A stretch of 64,000 nt of DNA from Setophaga petechia (GCA_024362935.1 JANCRA010000004.1:22918621-22982620); one strand, 5' to 3'. Positions 48,481-61,300 are shown, counted from the first letter of the stretch. Made by a program: numbers and translations. Notes: generated by a model from the letters alone, not told the origin.

Positions 48481-51400
48481 AGAGTTTTTGTGCTGACTTC
48501 AGCGAACTTGGATGTGAACTATATGCAAACTTGGAAATACTATGATATCTATTTTTTGCCAGTCCATCAGAAAGAAAGCTTATTTCTCAGAATATCTCTG
48601 TGTAAATACATTCAGCAGATAACAGGCACACATTACTTGTTCGAAAACTACAGGATGTATGTCTGGGGGGCATAGCTCCTAGCCAAGGGGTTTGAGTTCA
48701 TCAGCTTGCCTTTTAATAGGGTACCACTCAAATTACACCTTAAATGTCTCAGAAATTGGAATTTCTCAGTCTCAGCTCTCACTGTGGACACATCTCTTAC
48801 CCAGCATGTGAGTCACTTCCTCCTAAAAGTAATAATCTTATGGCTTAAGTGTTAATGTTTTAATTAGGCATTTATCTGGTATTAACTTATACGTACAAGG
48901 GCCATTCATTCACTTCTTGTATGTTTTCCAGCTGGAATAGTTTCTCATGAAGCCATATGTCAGCTTTTTCCCACTCAGTGTGACACTCCTTTTGGTTGTC
49001 TCAGCGAAGCTTAAATTCAATAAGCCATTTAGCTCCAGTCAGAGGTATCTGCAGCATAACACCCAGTTTGGCTCTGCAGCAAGTCAGTAACATCCATGTT
49101 GGACTTTGGGAGAAGGAATCACTGATATACTCTTGTGTCCAGATATACTTTTTCCAATGGGTTTTAAATCTTTACTTCAGTTCTTTATGTACATTTGAAA
49201 TTTTTAGGATATATGCCAATATAAATAATGGTGCATTACAGGAAAAAGAACATTGTCAGACAAAGGAATGATGTTGCAATTTTTTTTCTTTTTGCTTCAA
49301 ACATTCATGAACATTTTTAAATGCAAATAGTATTTTGTTCAATTTTTACATTTCATTTAAAAATCTTGAAATTGATTTGTCAGGTCTCGAGTGCCCTCTG
49401 TCCACGAGGGTCACTTTAGCTGTAGAGAAGAAAAGTTGATGAAAATAACTCCTCCAATCAAAAAAAAAATTCTAAAATAGTATCTGATGAAAAAAATACA
49501 TTGTCCTGACTCATTCTCTTTCTGATAATGAATTCTGTCTTAGCTTCTGTTTGTTAAAAGAATTTTCAGTGAATGGATAGATACTTGGCAAAAGTATATT
49601 GAAAGTCCTCTTTCACAGTGAATTATATAAAGTCTTCTTTCAAAGTGAGTTACACAAACTTCTATTAAAAATTTCATGAAAATATAAGATTAAGATAATT
49701 TTTTAAACAGTGATGCTTCAGTTCCCTTAACAAATAAAATATTTTAAAAGGTTGGGGATTTTTTTCATATTTAAATGAATCTGAAATACACAGCTGGATT
49801 CATTATCAAAACATCAATCTCCCTAACAAAAAAAAAATTGTTCCTGGTTACCATTAAATCCGTTATTATTAAATGTAGAAGGCAAACTCAGTTCATCTAA
49901 GAAGGTATTCCTGCCGTTTATTACAAGATTTGCTGTGAAACTTACACTGGACATGTTAAGTCTTGTAGAGAGGGGTTTTAAAACACTTTAAATGTGTTTT
50001 TGAGGAACTATTGCTTCAAATAAAAAACATTGTGACTTTTTTATGACAGGATTTGTTGCCATAAACTTTCCTAATAATTTTTGATGGACACAATGCCAGT
50101 ACCCAGCAGTTATTTGCGGTGGGGATTATGCATTCATACAGAGCTGAGATTCTTACTGTGTCCATTCATTACCTAAGTTAGACCAGTATTTTGAAGGGTA
50201 TATTACATAAAATGATTTATAGAAAATTCACCAGAGAAGGAGCTCCTTTTTTATATATAACAATGAGATTCTTTGTATCTACTGATATTCTAGAAAGAGA
50301 CTGCTTATCTTTAATGTTTGATAAGGTGCAATGCAATCCTCTGTGTGATAGATACTAACAGAATTGTTGGTTCCACCACTTCACCAAACTCCATTTTGAG
50401 AACCTGTAGATTTTGTAATGTTGTACAGATTGTTCCACAGGAGAATCTCCATCCATGACTCAAAAAAGCCCTTCTTTAATAATCAAAATCTTGCACTATG
50501 TTATATCATGGGAGTAGCCTGTGGCACAGGAGGGAATCGAAGAAAGGCAATTTAAGTATTTTAACTCTTCCTCTCTATGTGTACCAGTGTGTGTGCACCA
50601 GAAATGGGGTGTCTGATTTCTTTGGAATGCCTTCACAATGAGTTTTAAAAGAAGAAAATACAGAAGAGTTTTTTAAAAAATGCATAGTTTAATGTTTATG
50701 TGCCCTCCTTTACCTTCATGTGCTTATTCCTTTGTGCAGATCCAGATGCATTTGGAAGTTTCTAGATGAGTCAAGTTGTAAAAATATTTTAAAAATGTTT
50801 ACAACATTTTTGTAAATGTTTTGTATCCTCCGTTAAAAAGGCAGGAAAAACACATCCCTAATTAGATTTCAATACTTATTTCTAGGAAGCATTAATTCTT
50901 GACTTCATACATGGGAGCAATTGAAGGATTTTGCCTGATTTGACAGCTGAGAACCTGAACTGTCTTTCTGCACTTGCTGCTGTCTGGCACATGGACTAAC
51001 AGGGGCTGAGATTGTGAAACACAAGCATACCTTTTCTCTTTGAACAGTGTAAAAATGGATCATTATACTATTGAAAAAATATGCAAACTCTTGAAAAAGC
51101 TGTTTTTATTAACTTGCCTAGACTTTAAAAGCATGTCATTGAATAACTAAGTTAAAGTGTCAAGCTAACTTACACACTTACTGAAAACAACTGCAGGTAA
51201 TATTGTAATTTGACACAGTCAGATAAACACTACAGGAAATCCTTTGTTTTCCTTAGAATTCTCATTACTAAAGAAGCTGCAGGCTAGAAATGATTAAGTA
51301 GACTTAGAATAAATGATGGTATCACTCTGATCTGCTGAAAAGTATTAATACATAGCTACCTTTGTCATACTTTCTAAACTGTTAAATATTTCACATACAT

Positions 51401-52004
51401 TAGGGAAAGTTGTTACATTTACTGATGAAAAAGGACTGTCCCTTGTTTTTCAGAAACAAGAAAGTGAAAAAAGTGCCAAATACTCTTAATCTCCAGGCTT
51501 AAAAGAACTAGGAAGAGTAGTAATTGGTTTGAATTTATGTGCCATATACCAGCAACACAATTATACCCTAATCCTCTTTATTTCACTCCATAAAACATGG
51601 TTGCCCCATTGCTTTCCATAACATATTTTCCCAGCTTCTGTCTTCTGTGCTATTTCTATCATAAATAGTTATTTATAAAGTCAGCACAGTTTTGTCTTAG
51701 AAATGTCTGATTCTTCTGCATTTAAGAATTTCCCTGTAACCATGAAGGGAAAAAGATAAAAAAAACATATCCACATTCACCCCAAGAAAAGGAAGGCTGC
51801 AAGATGCATTGAAATGACAGCTGCTGTAGGCTTTCAATGGCAATACATAGTGTAATTGAGGTTTAAGCCTTGAGAAGTTAATGCAAAAATAGAATAAGGC
51901 AAAGGCAGAGACTACCAGAAAAAGAAGTATTATTGAAGTTTGCTAAATTTCGCTACTCCTGAGAGAGTAAAGAGAAAAAATTACTGAGATTTAAAAGACA
52001 ATCA
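48481..52004. other. Unique AT-rich sequence, no gene seen
   Basis: No interspersed repeat, RNA gene or exon recognised. A degenerate 27-bp tandem duplication sits at 49602-49655 (aaagtcctctttcacagtg, then aaagtcttctttcaaagtg). Confidence 0.45.
49602..49655. repeat. 27-bp degenerate tandem duplication
   Basis: Two adjacent 27-bp units sharing aaagtc.tctttca.agtga.tta.a. No further copies. Confidence 0.75.
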
Positions 52005-52289
52005 TAGAATCACAAAATGACCTGGGATTAAGGATCATCTACCTTAAATATAATCTAGCTCCCACTCCTCTGCCCCATTCCACTAAACCAAGTTGCCCAG
52101 AGCTCTATCCAACATGGCCCTGAACACTTCCAGGGATGTGGTGTCCACAACTTCTCTGGGCAGCCCAGGTCTTCACTCCCACAGTAAAGAATTTCTAGTA
52201 TCTAGAAATGGCTTCTTTTAGCTTGAAGCCATTTCTCTCTTATCTTCTTTACATGATCTTGTAATAGTCTGCCCAAATTTCTTGAAAGA

Positions 52290-53994
52290 GGGCTTGTGAA
52301 GAAGGACTAACTTGCAGCCTCTGGAGATGGCTTCTCTCAAGTGTGAGGACAAGATGTCCATTTAATGAACTCTCCAGGGAAGTGAACCACTGCAGATGAA
52401 GGTATTCAGTACTTGAGAGAATTGAAGATATGGGAAATTATCTACAGTGATCCAAGAAGTGAAAGGTTCCCTAAAGATCCAGAGAAAGGCACTTCCACAA
52501 TGGTCACGTGGACAAAAGTGGTAAACAAAATGTCTCCAAAACATGTCTCCACCAGCTTATGTCTCCACCAGCTAAGGAAAAGGAAACACAAGGTATTTTT
52601 AGGCCTCGCAGGGCTCTGGAGAATACATTCCAGGCTATAACCAGCTTGTGGGCCCCTCCTCTATTGAGTGACCTGGAAGAAGAATCACTTAAAATGTGGC
52701 ACTTGAGCAACAACAGGCCTTTGAGCAGATCAAACACGAATCAGCTTCTTGCAGTAGTTTCTGGACCTGTTCAGACATAGCCTGAAAGTATACTCTGCAC
52801 TGCATCTGGGGAGGGGATCTCACCTGGAGCCCCTGGCAAAGAACTTCAGAAGGAACCTGAAGCAGACCATAGGTTTTGGAGTCCTGAGGTTTTGGAGCTG
52901 GAGTTATCAAGGATCAGAAGCCCACTATATTCCAACTGACAAAAGATATTAGGAGCCTGTGACGGGGTTCAAGCCTCAGAATTTGCTGAGACAGAAGTGT
53001 GTCTCCTCTTGGCACCATGAGTGCCTGTGCTACACTGGATGTTCAAAGGGAACATCCCCTCAATTCATCATGAAACCAGTGCTACATGGAGTAAATGGGT
53101 AACATTGACTACACAATGAACCGGAATGGGGAAAACCTACTTTCCCAAGAATCCTAGGAAAGATTATGGACTGCCAGAAGCCAGAAATTTTGAGTCATTG
53201 CCTGAGAAAGTGACTTGCACTGAAGAAGAACTGCCATATAACACGTTAGCAGGAAACAAAAGAGGCTATGCTCTATTTACTGATGGATCCTGTCATGTGG
53301 TAGGAAATGATCAGAGGTGGAAAGCTTCTGTGTGGAGTCCTGCATGATGAGTCCTTGAGGCTACTGAAGGGGAAGGCAACTTAAGACAATTTGCAGAAGT
53401 GAGAGCCATCCAACAAGCCCTAGAGACTGCTGAATGAGAAAAGCAGCCTATACTCTATATCAACTCTTGGATGGGGGATAATGCCCTGTGGGGGTGGCTG
53501 CAGCATTGGAAAAAGACCAATTGGCAACACAGGGGCAAGCACAAGTGCTGTTGCAATGTGTCAGGAAATCACTGCAGGGGTAGAGACTGAGTCTGAACGT
53601 AAATCATGAAGATGCTCATGTGCCTAAAAGTTGTGCAACTAAGCAACAGAACAACAAACAGGTAGACAAGACTGCTAAGAATATAATAGCTCAGATAGAC
53701 CTAGACTAGAAGTGAAAGGGTGAGCTACATATGTCATGATGTTCTATGGGCCCATGAAATATCAGGGTACCTACAAAGGGGTGCAACATACAGATGGGCT
53801 TTAATAGAGGGGTGAACCTTACCATGGTGGTTATGACACAGGTTATTCATAAATATGAAATGTGTGCTGCAATCATGCCAGACAAATGAGTAAAATCTCC
53901 TTGGAATAGAGGGTGGTGGGTGGGTTTCTGATAAGGTGAGACTTGGCAAACTGACTACATTGGACCACTGCCATGAACACCTGTTTTTCTTGTA
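52290..53994 (+). pseudogene. pol: ERVL-type endogenous retrovirus pol remnant
   Basis: Decayed retroviral polymerase on the plus strand. Frame 52413-52640 ends with F-L-G-L-A-G-L-W-R, the segment just after the reverse-transcriptase core. Frame 53126-53347 contains L-F-T-D-G-S at 53273-53290, the RNase H motif with its first catalytic aspartate. A partial zinc-binding stretch (V-I-H-K-Y-E-M-C-A-A-I) lies near 53840-53875, and W-Q-T-D-Y-I-G-P-L-P at 53944-53973 marks the start of the integrase core with its first acidic residue. Stops and frameshifts separate these parts. The polymerase core, most of integrase and both LTRs are absent. It lies within CR1, and its right end meets the solo LTR at 54001. 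Assignment to ERVL rests on family knowledge of the RNase H and integrase layout; it is non-functional. Confidence 0.75.
52543..52574. repeat. 16-bp tandem duplication in ERVL remnant
   Basis: atgtctccaccagctt then atgtctccaccagcta. It lies at the join between a gag- or early-pol-like segment and the segment encoding the end of the RT domain. Confidence 0.9.
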
Positions 53995-54000
53995 GACTCC

Positions 54001-54396
54001 TGTGACGGTGGTCACAGGGGTTTTCAGAGTGATAGAGAGAGATGAGAATCTTGACTCCATGATCAGAAGGCTTGATTTATTATTTTATGATATATATATA
54101 ATATTATGACTATGCTAAAAACAAATAGAAAAGAGAAGGCTTCTTCAGAAGCTGGCTAAGCTAAGAATAGAATAGAATAGAAAGAATGATAACAATGGAG
54201 CTGGCTCCGACAGAGAGCGAGAGCCAGGTCTGCAATGACTGGTCAGTAAATCCAAACATCTACAGGAAACCAATCACAGGTGGACCTATTGCACTCCACA
54301 ACAGCAGATAATAATTGTTTACATTTGTTGCTGAAACTTCCCAGCTCCAGCAGGAAAAATCCTAAGAAAGGATATTTCACAAAAGGTGTCTGAGAC
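54001..54396 (-). mobile_element. 396-bp solo LTR with perfect 6-bp target duplication
   Basis: Termini are TGTGACGG and GAGACA, flanked by identical gactcc at 53995-54000 and 54397-54402. A 6-bp duplication indicates class II (ERVK-like) integration. AATAAA on the minus strand (54076-54081) gives the polarity. It contains a small (GAATA)n run near 54163-54182. It sits at the junction of the ERVL remnant and CR1, and shares its core with the LTR at 27930-28290. The perfect duplication suggests a relatively young insertion. Confidence 0.85.
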
Positions 54397-54772
54397 AGAC
54401 TCCCTTCAGTTACTTGAAGGCTGCAATTAGGTCACCCCAAAGCTGTCTCTTTTCTAAACATAATACTCTTAGACTTTCTTCATAGAAGAGGTGCTCTATC
54501 CCTCTAAAAAACCTGGTGTCCCTCTTCTGAACTCACTAAAACAGGTCAGTGCTGAGGTATCACCAGAGCAGAGGGGCAGAATCCTCTCCCCAGCCCTGCT
54601 GGCCATATTGTTTTGTATGCAGCCCAGGACACCTTTGGCTTTCCAGGCTGGGAGTGCCCATGGCTGGGTGATATCCAGCCTCTCCTCCACTAACACCCCC
54701 AAGTCCTTCTCCCCAGGCCTGCTCTGATCTGTTCATCCCACAGCCTGATCTGGTACTGCGGTTTGCTCCAAA

Positions 54773-55012
54773 TCAGGTGCAGCACCTTGCACTTGGCCTT
54801 GTGTATGGCATAGATTTCCATGGATCCACATCTAGAACTTCTCCAGGTCTCTGGATGGCATCCTGTTCTTCAGATGTGGCAACAGCAACACTCAGCTCCA
54901 TGTCATCAGCAAATTTTCTGAGGGTGCACTTGCTCTTGTTGTCTGTGTCATTGATGAATGTACTAAATAACACTGGTTCCAATGCAGATCCCTGATGGTC
55001 ACAATTTGTCAC
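54773..55012 (-). pseudogene. CR1 ORF2 reverse-transcriptase fragment
   Basis: The minus-strand frame contains L-F-S-T-F-I-N-D followed by K-F-A-D-D, the latter being the F/Y-x-D-D catalytic aspartate pair of non-LTR reverse transcriptases. Spacing and context match CR1 ORF2. It is part of the 52005-57740 element; the frame is about 80 codons because stops cut both sides. The role in an intact element is target-primed reverse transcription of the CR1 RNA. This copy cannot make a full enzyme. Confidence 0.8.
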
Positions 55013-55525
55013 TGATGTCCACTAGACTTTGAGCCATTGAGCACTACCCTCCAGATGTGACCATCCAACCACTTTTCCATCTAACAGTCCACCCATAAAT
55101 CCATCTCTCTCTACTTTAGTGAGAAAGATGTTGTTGGAGAAGTCATGCTGAGTGTCCTGCATCATCTCTGTTCTCCCTGTGCCTCAGTGCAGCTTCCAGG
55201 AGGATCTGTTCTAGGATCTTCCCAGGCACAGAGGGGAGGCTGACAGGGTGATTGTTACCAGGGTCCTCGTTTCTACCCCTTATAAAGATGGGTACAGTGT
55301 TTCCCCTATTCCAGTCCCCTGGAATAGGTGTTGGGACCTCACATGACTGTCATGACTTTTCAAATATCATGGAGAGCGGCTTGGCAACTACCTCAGCCAA
55401 TTCGGTCAGGACTCTGAGATACATCTCATGGGGTCCCCTTGACTTATGTACATTCAGAATCCTCAGGTAGTCACGAACATGATCTTTACTTTATTGGGAG
55501 CAACTTTGCTTTCCCAGTACCTATC

Positions 55526-56284
55526 TGTTGTGTTGTGTTTGTTGGAATTGTTCTGTTCTCCCCTGCCTGTGTTGGTTTGTTCCATTTCCCCTTTATGTTT
55601 AAATGGTTCTGCCCTGGTTCTCCTCCTCTCCCTGTTTCTGTCAGTCTTCCCAGTTTCCCTGCCAACCAATGTGTCTTTTCTTGAACCCCTCCCCGGTCTC
55701 CTTAGAAACCAATGCCAGTTCTATCCCCTTCTGCCAGTTTCCCTGACTCCTCCTCGGTTTCCCAGGAGACCTATGTATCTTCTTTCAACCCCACGCAGGT
55801 GGCCTGCCAGTCACTCTGCCCCTCCATCTTTTTCTCTGGAACATTCTAGCTAGGGCGTGGAGTGATTGGTTCAGAGGCCGGGGCCCCTCCTTTAGGTTGA
55901 TACTATTGGTGTTTCTTTTGTGTCAATCCCTTGTACCCCACTCCCCCCTGGATTCCCATTTGTTCCTGACCTGTTTCCACCCCTACCTCCCTCGCTGGTT
56001 ACAACGTCATGTAACCCCTCCCATCGTCCTCTTCGGTTCCTGGCTTCCCCTGGATTTACAATAAACCCCGACTTGCTACAGCTGAAGAGCACTCTCTTGT
56101 TTCCCGTGGATCGAAGCCTTTACACGGCCACATCTCTACTCAAGGCAGCCCTGCTACTCTAACGTAGGGTGCTGACCTTCGGGCTGTGCCTGACATTGAA
56201 GTCGGGATAGTCGGGATAGTGCCCCCTTGGCTGCAAGCAGTGCTGGTGTGCTTGCCGGGACGTTCTCCAGCCACAACCGCTTCA
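55526..56284 (+). mobile_element. 759-bp solo LTR in CR1 with near-perfect 6-bp target duplication
   Basis: The LTR runs from TGTTGTG (55526) to CTTCA (56284). The flanks cctatc (55520-55525) and cctgtc (56285-56290) match in five of six positions. Removing it rejoins the CR1 sequence. The AATAAA signal at 56060-56065 (ttacaataaaccccg) and its GC-richer, pyrimidine-rich U3 give plus polarity. A 9-bp tandem gtcgggata occurs at 56201-56218. Plus-strand frames inside (55446-55853, 55920-56162) are pyrimidine-tract artefacts. No retroviral genes accompany it. Confidence 0.78.
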
Positions 56285-57256
56285 CCTGTCCACTTACTTG
56301 AGAAGTGTGGGAAGAGAGATTGTGATTGAAAACTAAGGCAAAAAGATAATAACCACTTCAGCCTTCTCCTTGTTATTTCAAGGATAATAGAAGACAATAG
56401 CTACTTCAGCCAATCCATTGTTACCAGATTTCCATTGTTTATCAGTGACTGTACTTCTTTGACTTTCCTTTTCTGGTTAACATATCTGTAGAAGACCTCT
56501 TGTTATTCTTTGAATTGCTTGCCAGGTTCAGTAACAGAGTGGTCTTGGCCTTCCTCTCCTCAGTTCAAAACTGAACTTCCTTTCTATACCCTTCCCAGGT
56601 CACCTGTCCTTGTTTCCAATGTCTGTGCATTTGCTTCTTCCTCTTTTCCTGGACCACCTGTTCCCTGCTCAGCCACACCAATCTTTTGCTTTCCCTTTAT
56701 GGTTTTTAGCTCTTGGGAATTCCTAGCTCTTATCCTCTATTGAAGACTTCCCTAAAGATCTGTCAGCTCTGTTCTGCACCCTTAAACATGAGGGCAGTCT
56801 CCTGGGGTATTCTATTGACTATCTCCTCTGAAGAGCTGGAAGTTTGCTTTCGTAAATTTCAGGGACCTAATTTTATTCCTTACCTGACCCACATAGGGTT
56901 AGGAGAGCAAATTTAGCAAATGCAGGATCACTTCAGTCTGAGCTGCCTCCAATCTTGACGTCCCCAGCTAGCTCACTTGTGCTGGTGACCAGCAGATCCA
57001 GTAACACATCTCCTCTGGTAGGGTTTTTTATTACCTCGGTTGGGAAGTTATCCTCCATGTATCCCAGCACTCTCCTGGATCTCCTAAAATTGTCTGTGCT
57101 GTTTTCCAGCAGAGGTCAGGATGGTCAAAATCCCCCAGCTGGACAAGAGCCAGTGAGAGCAATGCCTCCTGCAGCTGGAGCAAGCAGGTTTCACCAATGG
57201 GCTCACCTGATCAGGGGGCTGTAGTGGACACCACCCACACGGTTCCATTTGTTGCC

Positions 57257-57514
57257 TCAGTCTCTGATTCTTGCCCACAGGGCTTTGACCTGCCCATGGC
57301 TCTTCTTCAGAGGCAACTCTTCACACTCGATCCACCTACTGATATAGGGGGAAAACCCTCCACCCCTCCTTCCACTGCCTCTTCTAAACAACCTGCAGCC
57401 ATTGGTAGCTGCATTCCAGTCATGGGATTCATCCCACCAAGTTTCAGTAATGGCAACAAGGTCATAACTTCCTAGCTGCATGATTACTTCCAGCTTTTTC
57501 TGTTTGTTGCCCAT
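57257..57514 (-). pseudogene. CR1 ORF2 endonuclease N-terminal fragment
   Basis: The minus-strand frame opens with methionine and contains I-T-E-T-W-W-D-E-S-H-D-W, the apurinic-type endonuclease motif of CR1 ORF2 whose glutamate (in T-E-T-W) is a metal ligand. L-F-R-R-G-S-G-R-R-G-G-G and W-I-E-C-E-E-L follow in the expected order. Length 85 codons, against roughly 230 for the full domain; a stop then interrupts. In intact CR1 this enzyme nicks the target DNA. It is the best-preserved coding stretch in the window. Confidence 0.85.
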
Positions 57515-58274
57515 GCTCTATGCATTGAAATGAAGGCATCTGAGCTGGGCGATAGGCAGTGTTGTCTTTCTAAAGGTATATCCCTTAGTTCCTTTGAAAT
57601 ATTTCCTTCCTGGTTATCTCAGGAATTGAGATACTATGAGATGTCAGATACTATGTTATCTCAGGAATTCCTGACTAATCTCTGTAAAACCGAAGGTGTG
57701 CTCCAGTGTGGCTAGTACTTTTCAAAATCAATGACTAAGGGGCCTCACCACCCCTCACCTTGTAAGCTTTTCATATCATCCTGAAGCTTACCAATGACAA
57801 GCCTGATTATATAGCACTCCCACATCACATCTAGTTTAAGTAATCTACACTATTACACACAATTTAGTAGTGGCCAGTTCAGGAAATCGATTTCTTGAGA
57901 CACGTGGTGGCAGTCTGAGCTAGTAGGCATAGTTCAAATCTAGCCTCCCTGCTAGATAAATGTTTGTGATTGGTTATGGTGTGTGATGAGTATAGTGTTG
58001 TCAACATAGTTCATAGTTCATTCTTTTTCTGTAGTAGTTTCCATGTTGAAGTGAAAAAACAATGTCCACTGGCGCTCCCTAAGGCTCTTTGCAACTGTTT
58101 GGTGTCTAGGCAGCTCAGTCTGTTACAGTTAGTTTTACCCTGTAAACAAGATGACTTTGCATCCAGGAAATAGACAGCTCCTGCTCCTCCCCTGGAGGTT
58201 ATCCTCTTGTTAAACTTTCTCTGGACTAATTTATCCATTTATCCCTATTTATCCATGATGATACTCTAGCATTT

Positions 58275-58322
58275 GATTTGTTTTGTTGTTGTTTTTGTTT
58301 GGGTTTTTTTTTTGTTTGTTTC
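58275..58322. repeat. T/G-rich low-complexity tract
   Basis: ttgttttgttgttgtttttg and following T runs. Low complexity only. Confidence 0.8.
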
Positions 58323-61300
58323 ATGTCTCGTGGTATAACTATATATTCATTGCTGCAGGACAGAAAAAGATGTATTTATGCCCTAGGTTGCATACCTGAT
58401 TGGTGATTAGTAAGGTCTGATCAAAATCTTGCACTAAAGTACATTTAAATCTTAAATATTAAAAAGCATGTTAATTGGTAAACTTCATTGTTTTAGAATA
58501 TTGCTGCTGTTTTCTTCAGAGCTCAAGAGTATTTTCCTCAATACTAGCGACTTGGAGTATTTTTTGCTCTCAGCACAAGCTCATCTTCAGTTTCTCTTTC
58601 CCTGCTAAACTCTTATAGTAGAAAAGCAGAGTCAGGTGTGTGATATGGATTTAAGGTAAAATTTGAAAGTGGAGAGCACACAACTTAGCACAATCAACCG
58701 AAAGAAAATTTTTATGTGCATTATACCTCTTCATTTTGGTGGACAATAGAATACATTTGAATTGAGGTCCCTGTGTATATTTAGTCTGAATATTGAAATA
58801 TAGTCTATCCTGTAACATTTTTATTCCTAAACTTGACCATATTTCTCAACAAACTTAGGTAATTCTGAAAACCTCTGTTGATCTTCTAAATTTCTGTTGA
58901 TTTCTACATTTAATACTTGCTTAAAGCTTCTGCTTGCAGTTGTACATCCTTCTTGGACTGAAGGTTTGCCACATGCTACTATGAATTAGTAATCTGGCAT
59001 TCCATTTAGTAATTATGAAAAAATTAATATTTTTCATGTAGTCCAAATTTAAACATCAGCAGTGTTCATTAAAAATTACCATGTCTTCACAGAAAAAGTA
59101 ACAGACTAATACCTAAAAAAAAGAGGGAAAAAAAGTGAAGAAAAAGCCCCCAAACTGTGAATGCTCTGGACCTATGACACTTTGTAGTGTTTCTGTGCAT
59201 TTCTGAGGAAGATAAATTTTTCTGGTGACAATGGTTTGTTTGATGGAGTGTTATCTCCAGATTTAGCCACACTACGTTTTTCATTTGTTGATCTGCATTT
59301 TTTAGTGACACAACAAATCACTGGATTAACTAACTCTCTGTTTCAGGGCCTTGGAAAAATCACAGTCTGTGCAAACTTCATGTAATATTTGCCAAATTGT
59401 AATGAAGCTTTTAAAGTCATTTTAGACATTTGTGAATGGCTGTGCAACACAGCAGAAAACTGTCATACTTTACTTATCTGCAGCACTCCTTTGAAGAAAG
59501 TAATTCCCTCTGTGTAACATGTAGCACTAAACCCTATGATCCCTCTCCATTTGTTTCTACTCCAACTGAAATTCCTACCTGTACATTCCTTTCTCCCCAT
59601 CCATTTCTTAATTGTGACAAAGAATTTGTTCATTATATATCAGATAACATAGATTTGAATGCAGTGTATGTTGTGGCAGACTTGTATAGACTGAATAATT
59701 TCTGCAAATGCTTAGCACCTCAGATAAAGGTATAATCATGTCATGAACATCTCCAATCTTAGAATTTCCTCGTGGTTCTAAGAAAAAAATGGGAAGAGAA
59801 TGAAGAATTAGATTAGCATTTCTAATTTCTAGGGTTGCACATTTCATTTAAATGCAGTAAAGTAGACTGCACAGTTATTTTTCAGGTACAATTTCAGAAA
59901 AATTCAATTTTAAAATAACTAACAGGATTAAAATTATTCCTGGAGTTTAAAATGTAAGAAAAATAATCAGTGTAATACTGTTATTGACAATATTACCTTC
60001 TAAGGTTTCCTTCAGATATTCTTGGACCTTCATTCTGAGTAGTGAACAGCATTGTAGATGTGAATTCTATTACTGCTGTACTGTTTCTAATACATTTTTT
60101 AGTAGCTAAATGTCTGTGTGCCACTAAAAAATACCTACGTGCAAGTGAAAAGGGAACAAAAGCTCATAAAATTGCAATAAAATATTTATTTCTCTCCAGC
60201 AATAAGATTAATTTTATCACTCTAGATTTATGACCCTGAAATTTTTTTGCTGGATATTTATAATATCAAAATAGCAGAACAAGGAGTCTGAGTAAGGGAA
60301 TGCTTTGTGAAACTTGTGATTTACTGAAAAGAACAGATTTCGGGGTTTTTTGTAAGACTTAATAAAACACCAACAAAACTGAATTAGCTTGGCATAAAGT
60401 TTAATTGCCTGACAAAAAATTTGGTAGTGTTATTGTGTTACAGTCTATGTATAACATATATCAGTTTTCTTTTTTTCTGTCCTGATTAGAGAGTGGGCTC
60501 TGCTTCATAAAAAGGGCAACTTTTATTTGCCTATGGGCTTTATAAAAGGGAAAATTCATATGTAATTAGATTTGCATTTAATTTCTCTTGACTGCTTTTC
60601 AGGCCTGAAGTTAGGGAAAAAATCTCATCTATGATAATACAGATAGATTTGAATGAATTTTTTATACATTGGTAACTTATATGCGCTTTAAATCAAAACA
60701 GTAAAAAAGATCTCATCAAAAACTATCAGATAAAATAGAAAAAAAAGGGATTTTGAGATGAGCATGCATTTCCACTTATGTTATGTGATAGTTCCAAGAA
60801 AAATATAAGCATTCAATGCCATATTCTGGTGTTTAACATGATTTTATCTACTTGTATAGTCCAGTTAATACTGTATAAAATATAGACAGGAAAATATCAC
60901 AATTATCTTTCTCCATTTTTCTGAATTTAATATTTTCAGGTGAAAAGAGCTTTTTTGTTTCATTTAATATTGTGGAAAGCACAAGAACTATTGATTATAA
61001 GATTTTTTCCTCGCAATTCATCAAACAGTTTTTCAAAAACTAATTAAACTACCATTTTAATATTAAAATGGCACAGAAGAAGAAAAATATTAAAAGAAAC
61101 AAATAAATATTACTTTGTTTTGTTGCCATAAAAAATCCTAACTTTGTGTTCAGAGATTGTATTGATACTGGAAAGCTACACTGTAGTACAGAGAGTTAAA
61201 TTCTGGCGCAGACTATGTCAGCATAAAAGTCTTGGTCAATAAATCACACTCTTTCAGAAAGATACAACCTCTACTGCAATTTTAGGATGTCAAAACTTTC

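Larger units (their letters stand above)
52005..57740 (-). repeat. Long CR1 LINE, minus strand, with three nested insertions
   Basis: One CR1 can be followed from its 3' tail (52005, tcatagaatcacaaaatg) through 3' UTR (52005-52285), a gap, ORF2 reverse transcriptase (54403-55519), a second gap, and ORF2 linker and endonuclease (56291-57514). It continues into sequence upstream of ORF2 up to about 57740. The first gap holds an ERVL pol remnant plus a solo LTR; the second holds a 759-bp solo LTR. Joining the flanks restores CR1 order. It is the most complete CR1 in the window, but ORF2 has many stops and frameshifts, so it is inactive. Confidence 0.8.

Noticed and set aside
55446..55853. 135-codon frame rich in Leu, Pro, Ser and Phe
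   Set aside because: It starts in CR1 and runs through the pyrimidine-rich LTR U3, so the composition explains the openness.
57895..57950. tRNA-like B-box word (gttcaaatctagcc)
   Set aside because: No matching A box at the right spacing and no cloverleaf could be drawn.
59436..59735. 99-codon frame in unique sequence
   Set aside because: No domain, AT-rich ordinary composition, and no flanking splice signals that I could defend.
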